From an uncultured Prevotella sp. (GTDB lineage: Bacteria; Bacteroidota; Bacteroidia; Bacteroidales; Bacteroidaceae): DNA of 23,634 bases. Below are positions 13,408 to 21,038 of the stretch, in pieces. Where the stretch lies: positions 1 to 23,634 of the forward strand of contig UQWP01000058.1 in assembly GCA_900544825.1 (NCBI GenBank), in the 5' to 3' direction. Within the stretch, counting starts at the first letter, position 1; each line of letters begins with the position of its first letter. Below the pieces are notes generated by a model. The model was given only the letters and a program-made list of their open reading frames with translations. It was not told the DNA's origin and did not search any database. The translations under genes were made by a program, and so were the position numbers.

Positions 13408-13653
13408 TCAATCCACAATAATGTTTTTTCTACAATCAGCCTTAACAACTTTGGGGCTATTAATAAGCCCTTTCAATCTCTTCTGATAGTCTCGCTTGCC
13501 ATAAATGGAAATCATTCCCCCGTGCTTGCGCATAACCTCCACGGCCGCCTCTTTATCCGTGGGCAATAATTCAAAGATCTTTTTTAGCACATCCTCATAA
13601 TTTATACTTGAATCGTAATCGTATCTTTTTTCGAAATCTAAATCTCTTTCCAT
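13408..13653 (-). CDS. Small unknown protein, E2 integrase operon
   Basis: 81 residues. The N-terminal half is acidic (MERDLDFEKRYDYDSSINYE), followed by a helix (DVLKKIFELLPTDKEAAVEV), and the C-terminal half is basic (RKHGGMISIYGKRDYQKRLK). It is 11 bp downstream of the integrase stop and 17 bp upstream of the next gene, so translation as part of one operon is likely. Small charged proteins next to integrases are sometimes accessory recombination factors, but no family is recognised. Confidence 0.65.
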   Translation of the reverse strand: MERDLDFEKRYDYDSSINYEDVLKKIFELLPTDKEAAVEVMRKHGGMISIYGKRDYQKRLKGLINSPKVVKADCRKNIIVD

Positions 13654-13664
13654 AAATATCTCCT

Positions 13665-15032
13665 TTATCCTAATTGATTAATAACGTCCAACAAAGTGGA
13701 ATCCTCGATCTTGCGATAACGTGAAAAGGCTTTAGATCCCTCAACGTGCCCGCTCATCTTACCAATAATGTTCGGATCGCTCACCTTAAAGTAAGCATTG
13801 CCCACAAATGTACGTCTTGCCAAATGGCTGCTTGCAATCTCGTTGATCGGCTTTATCTCGTTCTCGCCCGTCTTGGGGTTTCTTACCACCACATTACGAG
13901 TTATCCCCACCTTTGTGAAAATGGCCTTTATAGCCTCATTGTACTTCTGTGGGGTAATAAATGGGAACAATCGGCCATCAGGGGCACACCCTTTATATTT
14001 CTCCAATAACTCCACCGCTCTAGGGTGCAAAGGTACACGTGCTTGCAAAGTCTGTTCGCCCTCATCCTTTGTTTTATGCGGGGCGTAAACCAACACCCCA
14101 TTAACCACATTATCCTCCGTTAGCTTGATAAGATCGCCAACACGGCAACCGACAAAACATTGGAAAACAAAAATATCTCTCTGCACCTCCAAACTCTTGG
14201 AGCCTGAGAGATCGAAATCCGCAATAGCGTTCCTCTCCTCTATGGTGATATAATAGGGCGTGCCAAACTTTTCGCTGCCGATCTTTATCCCCTCGAATGG
14301 TCTGTTCTTCGTCTTGTCGGTTTCATAAAGCCATACAAAGAAAGACTTTAGTTTCTTGGTGAGTTTAACAAGCGTGTTATCGCCTCTAACCACTAACTTA
14401 CATTGCCCTCTCTTTACTCCAATAGGGTAACTTCTGAGTAGCTTCTGAAAGATTTTAGGGTATTCCTCGGACAAACTCTTTTCATTTCTCAGGTAGTCCA
14501 AAAAATCCTCTATGTCGGTACGTGTCACTTTATCCACATCGAAAACAAAGGTTTTATCCTCTGTGGCTCTTCTGAATCCCTCATAACGTGCCACATCACG
14601 CACTAGAACACGAATGGCTTTAGTGTGATCTACAGAAAAATCTTTCTTTGCCAAATACTCTTCTGCCAACTCGTAAAAAGTCTTTTTTACCTCAATCTCA
14701 GGAATGTACTTTTCAGGGTGATTAAATTGATCCACCACCTCCTTAAACCAAACAGAATTTATTTGCTCTTTGGGGGTGTCCGACACTTTGCCCATAATGT
14801 AGGCGCAAAGGTCATTCATCTTCTTTAATTGGTCTTCGTGGTACTGCACATCGTTTCCCACTTTGCGCCTATTAACCACTATCTCCCCATTACGGAAATT
14901 ATCAGGTGTAACAAAGATACCTGACTTTGAACGCACAAAATAATCTTTACCATTTCTCAGGCTAATCAGCACCTCAGCCAAATTTGTGTCGGCTTGTACC
15001 TTGGTGGATAAACGTTTATAAATTGCTGCCAT
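13665..15032 (-). CDS. int: Tyrosine recombinase (integrase) of E2
   Basis: 455 residues from the ATG at 15032; the upstream in-frame start at 15062 lies in the promoter and is rejected. It has a beta-rich arm-binding N-terminus (about 1-55), a SAM-like core-binding domain (about 125-250) and the catalytic domain. Visible catalytic residues: Arg in VGCRVGDL, H403 and R406 in SSHLARR, H429 in SGHVEG and Y439 in FSRYRKI. It is shorter than the E1 integrase by an N-terminal insert but shares long blocks, such as GKMSGHVEGS and the PFITPQKYNEAIKAI region, so both probably use the same tRNA target. The operon continues into two unknown genes. Confidence 0.93.
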   Translation of the reverse strand: MAAIYKRLSTKVQADTNLAEVLISLRNGKDYFVRSKSGIFVTPDNFRNGEIVVNRRKVGNDVQYHEDQLKKMNDLCAYIMGKVSDTPKEQINSVWFKEVVDQFNHPEKYIPEIEVKKTFYELAEEYLAKKDFSVDHTKAIRVLVRDVARYEGFRRATEDKTFVFDVDKVTRTDIEDFLDYLRNEKSLSEEYPKIFQKLLRSYPIGVKRGQCKLVVRGDNTLVKLTKKLKSFFVWLYETDKTKNRPFEGIKIGSEKFGTPYYITIEERNAIADFDLSGSKSLEVQRDIFVFQCFVGCRVGDLIKLTEDNVVNGVLVYAPHKTKDEGEQTLQARVPLHPRAVELLEKYKGCAPDGRLFPFITPQKYNEAIKAIFTKVGITRNVVVRNPKTGENEIKPINEIASSHLARRTFVGNAYFKVSDPNIIGKMSGHVEGSKAFSRYRKIEDSTLLDVINQLG

Positions 15033-15059
15033 AACTTTTATAATTTTAATTGAACGCTG

Positions 15060-15067
15060 CAAAGATA
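15060..15067 (-). promoter_or_regulatory. Promoter of the E2 integrase operon (-7 box)
   Basis: The minus strand reads TATCTTTG, a perfect TAnnTTTG match, 28 bp upstream of the chosen ATG. Just upstream lie the 12-bp palindrome (15094-15105) and the arm-type tandem repeat. Confidence 0.7.
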
Positions 15068-15093
15068 ATGGTTTTCTCTGAAACCACCAAATT

Positions 15094-15105
15094 TTGCACG
15101 TGCAA
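15094..15105. promoter_or_regulatory. Perfect palindrome at the E2 integrase promoter, two inverted iterons
   Basis: TTGCACGTGCAA is a perfect 12-bp palindrome made of two abutting inverted copies of the GTGCAA word that forms the origin iterons. It sits just upstream of the expected -33 region of the integrase promoter, the usual place of an operator for a dimeric regulator. Confidence 0.6.
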
Positions 15106-15114
15106 TTTTTACTT

Positions 15115-15138
15115 TTGCTCGTGTTTTTGCTCGTGTTT
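15115..15138. repeat. Right copy of the E2 24-bp tandem repeat, probable arm-type sites
   Basis: Two TTTTGCTCGTGT units 12 bp apart, identical over 24 bp to 8841-8864. It lies between the integrase promoter and the right attachment core, 125 bp from the core. Same orientation as the left copy. Confidence 0.6.
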
Positions 15139-15263
15139 TATCTAATATGGCAAAAATGAATAAAAGCTAATACAATAAATACGGCACTAACTGTTATTGA
15201 TTTTCAGGTAGTTACATTATTTTCCCTTTTACGGCTTTTATATCTGCTTTTACAAATTGTGTT

Positions 15264-15278
15264 CCTATCAGGCGCACC
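15264..15278. other. Right attachment core of E2 (tRNA 3'-end sequence)
   Basis: CCTATCAGGCGCACC, identical to 8770-8784. Sequence to the right is chromosome. The stretch 15139-15263 is E2 arm DNA without a gene. Confidence 0.7.
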
Positions 15279-15282
15279 CAAG

Positions 15283-15320
15283 AAAATCCTAACTGCTTGG
15301 TAATAAGCAGTTAGGATTTT
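15283..15320 (+). terminator. Chromosomal terminator after the attachment core
   Basis: AAAATCCTAACTGCTT (15283-15298) pairs perfectly over 16 bp with AAGCAGTTAGGATTTT (15305-15320), followed by more T. Four bases from the core, it is probably the original terminator of the tRNA gene into which the elements inserted. 15321-15456 shows nothing else I can name. Confidence 0.85.
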
Positions 15321-15456
15321 TTATTTTTAGAAATCAGGAAGTTATCACCAATCTACTTGCTTATAGATATTGGAAGAAACGGTCGTCACGTAACCACGTT
15401 TTTTGATTTAAATCAACAAAACCCCATATTTTGCAAGAAAACTAGATAAACATTTC

Positions 15457-15485
15457 TTGTTTTTCGCATATTTCCTATATCTTTG
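15457..15485 (+). promoter_or_regulatory. Promoter of the outer-membrane barrel gene
   Basis: TTG at 15457-15459, an 18-nt spacer, then TATCTTTG at 15478-15485, a full Bacteroidetes promoter. The start codon follows about 60 nt downstream. Confidence 0.7.
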
Positions 15486-15545
15486 CCCATGGAATTCCTA
15501 TAAAAGAAAAAAACAAAGTATTAATTTCGATTTAAAAGATTGATT

Positions 15546-16079
15546 ATGAAGAAGATTATGTTGAGCCTTATGATGGCTCTCGTTTCTGTTTGCGCTAGCG
15601 CACAGGTTTACATCGGTGGTACTGCTGGTATCTCTAGCAACAAGATCGGTGATGGTGACAGCAAGACTGCTTACAAGCTCATCCCAGAGATTGGTTACCA
15701 GTTCAACAACAAGTGGGATGCCGGTATCGAGGTAGGTATCCAGAAGGGCGAAGTTTGCAAGATTTCTCCAGTTGGCGATGCTACTACCTTCACTATTGCT
15801 CCTTACGTACGCTATGCAGCAGTAGAGAGTAAGGTAGTTGATCTCTTCTTCGAGGGTACTATTGGTTATGGCAGTGTAAGCAAGGGCGGTGGCGACTTCT
15901 ACGAGGTAGGCATCAAGCCAGGTTTGGCTGTTAAACTTACAAAGCATGTTGAATTCATCTCTAAGATTGGCTTCCTCGGATACAGAGGCTATTCTCCTGA
16001 GCATGGTGAGAGCTCATCAACATTCGGAGTTGACGTAGATGCAAGCAACATTTCTTTTGGTGCTATCTACAAGTTCTAA
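15546..16079 (+). CDS. Small outer-membrane beta-barrel protein
   Basis: 177 residues from the ATG at 15546 (an in-frame TTG six bases earlier is less likely). It has a clear signal peptide, MKKIMLSLMMALVSVCASA, with cleavage before QVYIGG. The mature part alternates aromatic and glycine-rich strands typical of an eight-stranded OmpA/OmpW-like barrel: YIGGTAGISS, IPEIGYQF, WDAGIEVGIQ, ATTFTIAPYVRYA, DLFFEGTIGYG, and a last strand ISFGAIYKF ending in Phe, the usual C-terminal signature for barrel assembly. Substrate and role are unknown. It is a single-gene transcription unit with its own promoter and terminator. It is the first chromosomal gene right of E2. Confidence 0.88.
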   Translation: MKKIMLSLMMALVSVCASAQVYIGGTAGISSNKIGDGDSKTAYKLIPEIGYQFNNKWDAGIEVGIQKGEVCKISPVGDATTFTIAPYVRYAAVESKVVDLFFEGTIGYGSVSKGGGDFYEVGIKPGLAVKLTKHVEFISKIGFLGYRGYSPEHGESSSTFGVDVDASNISFGAIYKF

Positions 16080-16116
16080 TCTTAGAAAAGCTCATTTACT
16101 CATCGTAAATATATCA

Positions 16117-16165
16117 AGGGCGCAAGCTTTTTCCGCAACAGGAATAGCTTGTGCCCTGTTTTTAT
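16117..16165 (+). terminator. Terminator of the barrel gene
   Basis: AGGGCGCAAGCT (16117-16128) pairs with AGCTTGTGCCCT (16146-16157), 12 bp with one G-U, followed by a T-rich tail. It lies 37 bp after the stop. Confidence 0.85.
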
Positions 16166-16207
16166 ATGAAATTTCAAATTATGCGAAATCTCTATTTATA
16201 GGAAATC

Positions 16208-17053
16208 TCAATATAGAGCAACCTTGATAACCCCATCTTTTCTATTCTCAAACACATCGTAGGCTTCCTCTATTCTGGATAACGGAAAACGATGGGTAAT
16301 AAGAGGAGTGGTATCTATCTTGCCCTGTGCTATCAAGCTCAGGATTTCCTCACAGTCACAGCCATCTACTCCACCCGTCTTGAAGATGAGATTCTTGCCA
16401 TACATATCAGGAAGCGGAAGCATCTGGGGCTTATCATACATAGCTACAATGGTAACGATGGCATTAGGACGGGCACACTTCCATGCCAGCTGGAAGGTAT
16501 CTGAACCACCTGCTACCTCCATCACCACATCGGCTCCACCATGCAAACTCTGTTCCTTGACGAAGGTTTCGCAATCTTCCGGTTCTACCACAAGAACCTG
16601 CGGATAATGTTCCCGGATAAAAGTTCTTCTGGCTTCTGATTTCTCGCAAACAATGATTTTTCCAGGATTCTTCAGTAAGGTACAGATCAAACAGCAAACT
16701 CCCGTAGGACCTGCTCCGATAATGAGAACCGTATCTTCTTCCTTAATTTCCGAGATTCGGGTTGCCCAGAATCCAGTGGCAAGAATATCGCCTACAAAGA
16801 GTGCCTGCTCATCGCTCACCGTATCAGGAATCTTATTCAATCCGGTAGTGGCATACGGAACTCTGACGTATGCCGTCTGACCGCCATCTATTCTGCAACC
16901 CAACGCCCAACCACCGTGAGGAGAAGTACAGTTGTTTACGTATCCATGCTGGCAGTAGAAGCATTCGCCACAATAGGTCTCCACATTCACCGTAACTCTA
17001 TCGCCCGGCTTCACATGGGTAACCTGCTCGCCTACTTCTTCTACTACACCCAA
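16208..17053 (-). pseudogene. N-terminally truncated zinc alcohol dehydrogenase (MDR family)
   Basis: 281 residues readable from a TTG at 17053, against about 340-350 for the family. It begins at GVVEEVGEQV, which in relatives follows the GHE motif near residue 65, so the catalytic-domain start with the first zinc Cys and the GHE residue is missing. What remains is intact: the structural zinc site CGECFYCQHGYVNNC, the NAD(P)-binding IIGAGPTGVCC and the C-terminal substrate half. A stop codon lies two codons upstream in frame, with no promoter box. Relatives oxidise polyols or alcohols such as threonine or sorbitol, but this copy should be inactive. A sequencing or assembly deletion is the alternative. 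Confidence 0.8.
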
Positions 17054-17118
17054 TTTTTATGCTTTGTTAAAATTAGATTTTTTTAACGAGAAAATACTGA
17101 AAATTCACAGAATATATA

Positions 17119-17126
17119 TATCTTTG
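17119..17126 (+). promoter_or_regulatory. Promoter of the AlbA_2 gene (-7 box)
   Basis: TATCTTTG, a perfect TAnnTTTG match, 40 bp upstream of the ATG at 17167. The -33 element is not obvious. Confidence 0.6.
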
Positions 17127-17166
17127 CAGTATTTATTATAACATCATATCACAAAACCCATTCTAT

Positions 17167-20100
17167 ATGAATAATTACAAGAATATCAAGGCAAAGGTTC
17201 TGCGCATTGACGAAGAAGAACATAAGTTCGTCATCGAAGTAGAAAACAGAATTTACAAGGTAGGACAGATTGACTTCCAAAGGAGGCAACCCGCACCTAA
17301 GACGCTTGACTGTCTGATGATTACAACCCATTTGGGCAAAGTATTTATCTCACAGAACATAGAACACCTCATGAGAAAACATTATAAGGAAAATGATGAG
17401 GTAGATTTCAAGATCAAGATGACATTAGGTGATTTCTATCATCTGGAAGACGAATACGGCTTCACGGCTATGTTGAAAAGGGATACCATCATCAATGCAG
17501 CGCTCACTCCTAGAGTAAGATGCAGAGTGATGAAGTTCCGACAGAAATACATGGAGGTACAACTCGTAGAAGTATTGGGCGCCGATAAGTCGGAATTTTC
17601 ACTTTCAGATAAAGACTTTCGTGAAATCATAGGCGATGAAAACTGGAATACCCCAGAATTCAGAAATCTGATGCTCGGAGATACTCCTTCTGACATCTTC
17701 GACCTGGAGTGCCACCGATGGATTGCCGGTATATCTAACAATCTTAGCCAAAACGAGTTACAGACATTACTCCTGCAAATCCATTCTCAATGTATCGAAA
17801 CGCTACAGGGAGAGTTTCTCCTGCCCCGATGCAAGGAAGCCGAGCGCACCCTGCTCGAACAGCGATTTACCGATATCATCGAACTGATATCTTACTACAT
17901 TCAAGCTATCAGAATATTAAGAGAGGGAAAGGCCGAGCATACCATCAGCCAGATTCTTTCTACTCTATCTACCTGTGCCTATATCTACCATCCACGCAAG
18001 CAGTTCTGTATCATGCAATGTATCTTCATGCTCGACTTTTCGATCATGGAAAAACTCATCACATCCATCCTGACCACCCTTCGCAGCCAGCAGGTATATC
18101 TCTGGAACAGAAAACCTTTTCAGATGCAATGGCTCAAACTGTTACAAGGCTATGTTGAGAATATCTATCACCAGACAGATAGACTTTCCAGCGATGCATC
18201 AACCAAGGAAACTATGATTCAAGTATTGACCATCGAGCTGATACTGGGACGTCATGCATCGCATAAGATTTACGATAACTCACTGAATCAGGCATTGCTC
18301 TACCGCTTGGTTTCGCTGATGAATGTAAGCGACCCAAACAAGACTCTCCAGAAAGCTTTTCTTTCACTCTTCACTCCGGCAGAATTCAACGCAGCCCTTC
18401 CTTTCAACAGCGATGACGCATTCGTCCTCGCCAATATGCTCTGCTCTCAACAGGACAATGAAACCGTGGAGAGTTTTGAACCTGCCAAATATGAGAATGA
18501 AACAACCCTCCTCACCATCAACGAGCAAGCCATCACCATACAGCCAAAGGATCTAGATAAAGAAAATGTATATATGCCCCTAGCTTCACGCATGGGATTG
18601 TGGCATGGACTTTCCATCCGCCTGGACGAAAAACCACCGGTAAAACTGCGTGGAAAAGTAGGTACTACCATCGAACACTATAAGGAACTGTGGGAATACA
18701 TCAACCATTCTCTATTCTCCCAAAAACACAAGTCCTCGAAAAAGCAAAACAGAAAACTCTATATAGATGATGAAACTACCATCATCGTAACCAAACAGTT
18801 GGCAGGACTGCTCTTATTTGAATGCAAAGTAGTAGAAGAAGGTTGTGAGGGAGTGGGAACATTAGACGTATTAAACGATGTTGTTCCTTTCTTCCCTGGC
18901 GACATCAACACCCAGTCGTTTGAATATCAAGGGATGCCGCTCTTGTTGCATGCTTACGTAAAAGAAGTCAACAATGATGGAAGTTATGTCTTTGCCATGC
19001 GTGATATGATCAGCGAATACGCAGACGACGTACGAGTAAACGATCTGTTTTATAACTCTCGCCTCACCTGTCTGCTCTTCACTCAGGTACCCGACGTGCC
19101 TCGGGTTCCTGCCGTAAGCAGCGAAGGCTTTTCTGTTTCCGTATGTCCTGCTCCAGGCATGACTCTCAATGATTTGAAAAAAGGTATGGTGATAGAAGTG
19201 GATAACATCACGGAAGGAACCAATGGATACCTCAACGGTACCTTCCTGCGGGAATCACCGGAAAGCCGATTCAGTCTTGCCGATGCTTTCCATCAGCTGA
19301 TGCTGGGGTATGCAGCACATGAGGTTTACAATCCAAAGAATGAAAAGGATGAATTGGCTAATGCAATGCCTATAGAGAAAGTATATGTATCGGAAATGAT
19401 GAACATCATAGATGTCAAAGCCACCATAGAAGAAGACAAGATCAAGGCATACAACTATCTCAACTTCTGCCGACTTCTTGCCATCATGCTCGACAGCAAG
19501 GAGAGAACCAGTTATTACGATAGCCGACTTACGCTCCTGGAGGTGCTCAACGACTTTGCAACATTAGATAAGGTAGATATCAACAAGATTGAGCATATCG
19601 CCGAAAAGGAACCGGAATTGTTTGAACGCAATGCCATCCTTCGACACGACTTTATGCAGTTGCGCATCATCGGTTGTCTGGATAGCGAGGAACACTACGA
19701 AGACCTGTACCATTGGAGCTGTCTTACAGAAGATCCTCAACTGCAGCAACTGGCATCGCTCGTTCTCTCTCACAACTTCGTGAAGAAATCGGGACTTCTC
19801 ACCCAAGCCGGTGATATCCTCGACAAGATTCGAGCTCTTCTGAAACTCCACAAGTCATCTTCCAACAAGAAGAACTATGGCAAGGAAGATTTCCATACCG
19901 AGTTCAAGACCTCCATCATCTATCCGGAAAACTCCATGCGAGTGGATGTGCAGGCACAAACCATCAAGATTATGCAGGAAATATGTGCCTTCCTCAATGC
20001 CGAGGGCGGCCATCTCTATCTGGGCGTATCGGATATTGGCTATGAAATGGGATTGGAAGAGGACTTGAAGAACCCTCTCTTCAAAGGCTCTAGAGATAAG

Positions 20101-21033
20101 TACGAGGTATATGTCAACAATCAGATTATCTATTATCTCGGTCAGGAAGCAGCACATTATATACATACTCACTTCGATACGGATATCAGCAATGCGGTAC
20201 TCATCATCGACATCGAGCCATGCCCTACACCTAAAGCCGTAGGCAATGTATATTATGAACGCATGGGTACATCTGCGCGCAAGGTAAACGATACCTATAA
20301 GGACAAGTTCCTTGCCATCAGAAAGCAATGGGCAGAAGAGCACATTCCGCATGCTGTGGTTACGCAGGAAGAAACGCAAACTGCGGTAGAAAATACTCCA
20401 GCCACCAAGGAGCCTAAAAACTCTAACAAGCATGTAGAATCTGCTCCAATCACCGACCACATCCAAACCTCACGTCTGCGCAACAATGCCTTGCACGATT
20501 ACGAGGAAGGCTACCGCCCTATCACGGCAGTCATCTGTCTGATGGACACGGATGAATACAAGATACTGGCTGAAGACGACTGGCAGGATTATCGCCTGAA
20601 ACTGGCTGTTCATGAAGACGAAGAAGCAGGATGGCTCATTCTTGTCTATGAAAGCGGAAAGGTATGCAAGGTTTCGATGGCAGAGCTCTTGCAGAGAGAA
20701 CGGGGCAGAGTTTTCAAGCGTTACGCTGGCGAAAAACTCATCTTTGCGTCCGTTGCCTCAGATAAGGACTCTGTATGTGTAGGATTCATTGACGGCAAAA
20801 GCAACCATTACGTCAGATTTGATGATGTTGACAGATTCGAACACGGCAAGATGCAGGCAGAAGGTACCCTCCCTATGGATGTACCGAATGCCGGCGTCCA
20901 CTATGTAGAAGTAATTGCGCAGGATCAAGTTCCTGTCAATAGGAACATCGGTAGAAGAACCATCGGATGCATCCTGAAAACCGTAGAAGGAAGAAGATGT
21001 ATGGAAGTTCTCCCCGACTGTAATTTGAAATAA
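17167..21033 (+). CDS. Giant protein with AlbA_2 (Schlafen-type) domain
   Basis: 1288 residues, single gene. About 905-1055 is an AlbA_2/Schlafen-type nucleic-acid-binding domain: DFHTEFKTSI, the GGHLYLGVSD motif near 947, and VYYERMGTSARKV near the end, as in the usual E-K-S, GG-LLIGV, R-G-S pattern. The first ~140 residues and parts of 480-720 look like beta-barrel (OB- or S1-like) modules (NYKNIKAKVLRIDEEEHKFV, KGMVIEVDNITEG). The 170-420 and 740-890 stretches are alpha-helical, and the C-terminus (about 1120-1288) is another beta-rich region. The function is not established; RNA binding, translation-linked stress or defence are all possible. No helicase motif was seen. Confidence 0.8.
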   Translation: MNNYKNIKAKVLRIDEEEHKFVIEVENRIYKVGQIDFQRRQPAPKTLDCLMITTHLGKVFISQNIEHLMRKHYKENDEVDFKIKMTLGDFYHLEDEYGFTAMLKRDTIINAALTPRVRCRVMKFRQKYMEVQLVEVLGADKSEFSLSDKDFREIIGDENWNTPEFRNLMLGDTPSDIFDLECHRWIAGISNNLSQNELQTLLLQIHSQCIETLQGEFLLPRCKEAERTLLEQRFTDIIELISYYIQAIRILREGKAEHTISQILSTLSTCAYIYHPRKQFCIMQCIFMLDFSIMEKLITSILTTLRSQQVYLWNRKPFQMQWLKLLQGYVENIYHQTDRLSSDASTKETMIQVLTIELILGRHASHKIYDNSLNQALLYRLVSLMNVSDPNKTLQKAFLSLFTPAEFNAALPFNSDDAFVLANMLCSQQDNETVESFEPAKYENETTLLTINEQAITIQPKDLDKENVYMPLASRMGLWHGLSIRLDEKPPVKLRGKVGTTIEHYKELWEYINHSLFSQKHKSSKKQNRKLYIDDETTIIVTKQLAGLLLFECKVVEEGCEGVGTLDVLNDVVPFFPGDINTQSFEYQGMPLLLHAYVKEVNNDGSYVFAMRDMISEYADDVRVNDLFYNSRLTCLLFTQVPDVPRVPAVSSEGFSVSVCPAPGMTLNDLKKGMVIEVDNITEGTNGYLNGTFLRESPESRFSLADAFHQLMLGYAAHEVYNPKNEKDELANAMPIEKVYVSEMMNIIDVKATIEEDKIKAYNYLNFCRLLAIMLDSKERTSYYDSRLTLLEVLNDFATLDKVDINKIEHIAEKEPELFERNAILRHDFMQLRIIGCLDSEEHYEDLYHWSCLTEDPQLQQLASLVLSHNFVKKSGLLTQAGDILDKIRALLKLHKSSSNKKNYGKEDFHTEFKTSIIYPENSMRVDVQAQTIKIMQEICAFLNAEGGHLYLGVSDIGYEMGLEEDLKNPLFKGSRDKYEVYVNNQIIYYLGQEAAHYIHTHFDTDISNAVLIIDIEPCPTPKAVGNVYYERMGTSARKVNDTYKDKFLAIRKQWAEEHIPHAVVTQEETQTAVENTPATKEPKNSNKHVESAPITDHIQTSRLRNNALHDYEEGYRPITAVICLMDTDEYKILAEDDWQDYRLKLAVHEDEEAGWLILVYESGKVCKVSMAELLQRERGRVFKRYAGEKLIFASVASDKDSVCVGFIDGKSNHYVRFDDVDRFEHGKMQAEGTLPMDVPNAGVHYVEVIAQDQVPVNRNIGRRTIGCILKTVEGRRCMEVLPDCNLK

Positions 21034-21038
21034 ATAGG

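Larger units (their letters stand above)
8770..15278. mobile_element. Integrated element E2, PICI-like candidate phage satellite, complete
   Basis: Bounded by direct copies of a 15-bp tRNA-end-like core at 8770-8784 and 15264-15278 (one unit is about 6494 bp). Just inside both ends lies an exact 24-bp duplicated tandem repeat (8841-8864 and 15115-15138), the arrangement expected of integrase arm sites flanking the core in the circular form. It encodes an integrase, two unknown proteins, an excisionase-like HTH protein, an ATPase, a primase, an unknown protein and a P27-like terminase small subunit. There is no relaxase, no capsid or tail gene and no large terminase. Known satellites of the PICI class share the int/xis/replication/terS logic but are usually larger, so the assignment is inference. 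Confidence 0.65.

Noticed and set aside
8841..15138. The 24-bp tandem repeat as the crossover core of E2
   Set aside because: Possible in principle, but it would leave the tRNA-like 15-bp repeat and its paired hairpins unexplained; the arm-site reading accounts for both repeats and their swapped order.
15498..16004. Minus-strand open frame of 168 codons over the barrel gene
   Set aside because: It is antisense to a gene with a clear signal peptide, strands and promoter.
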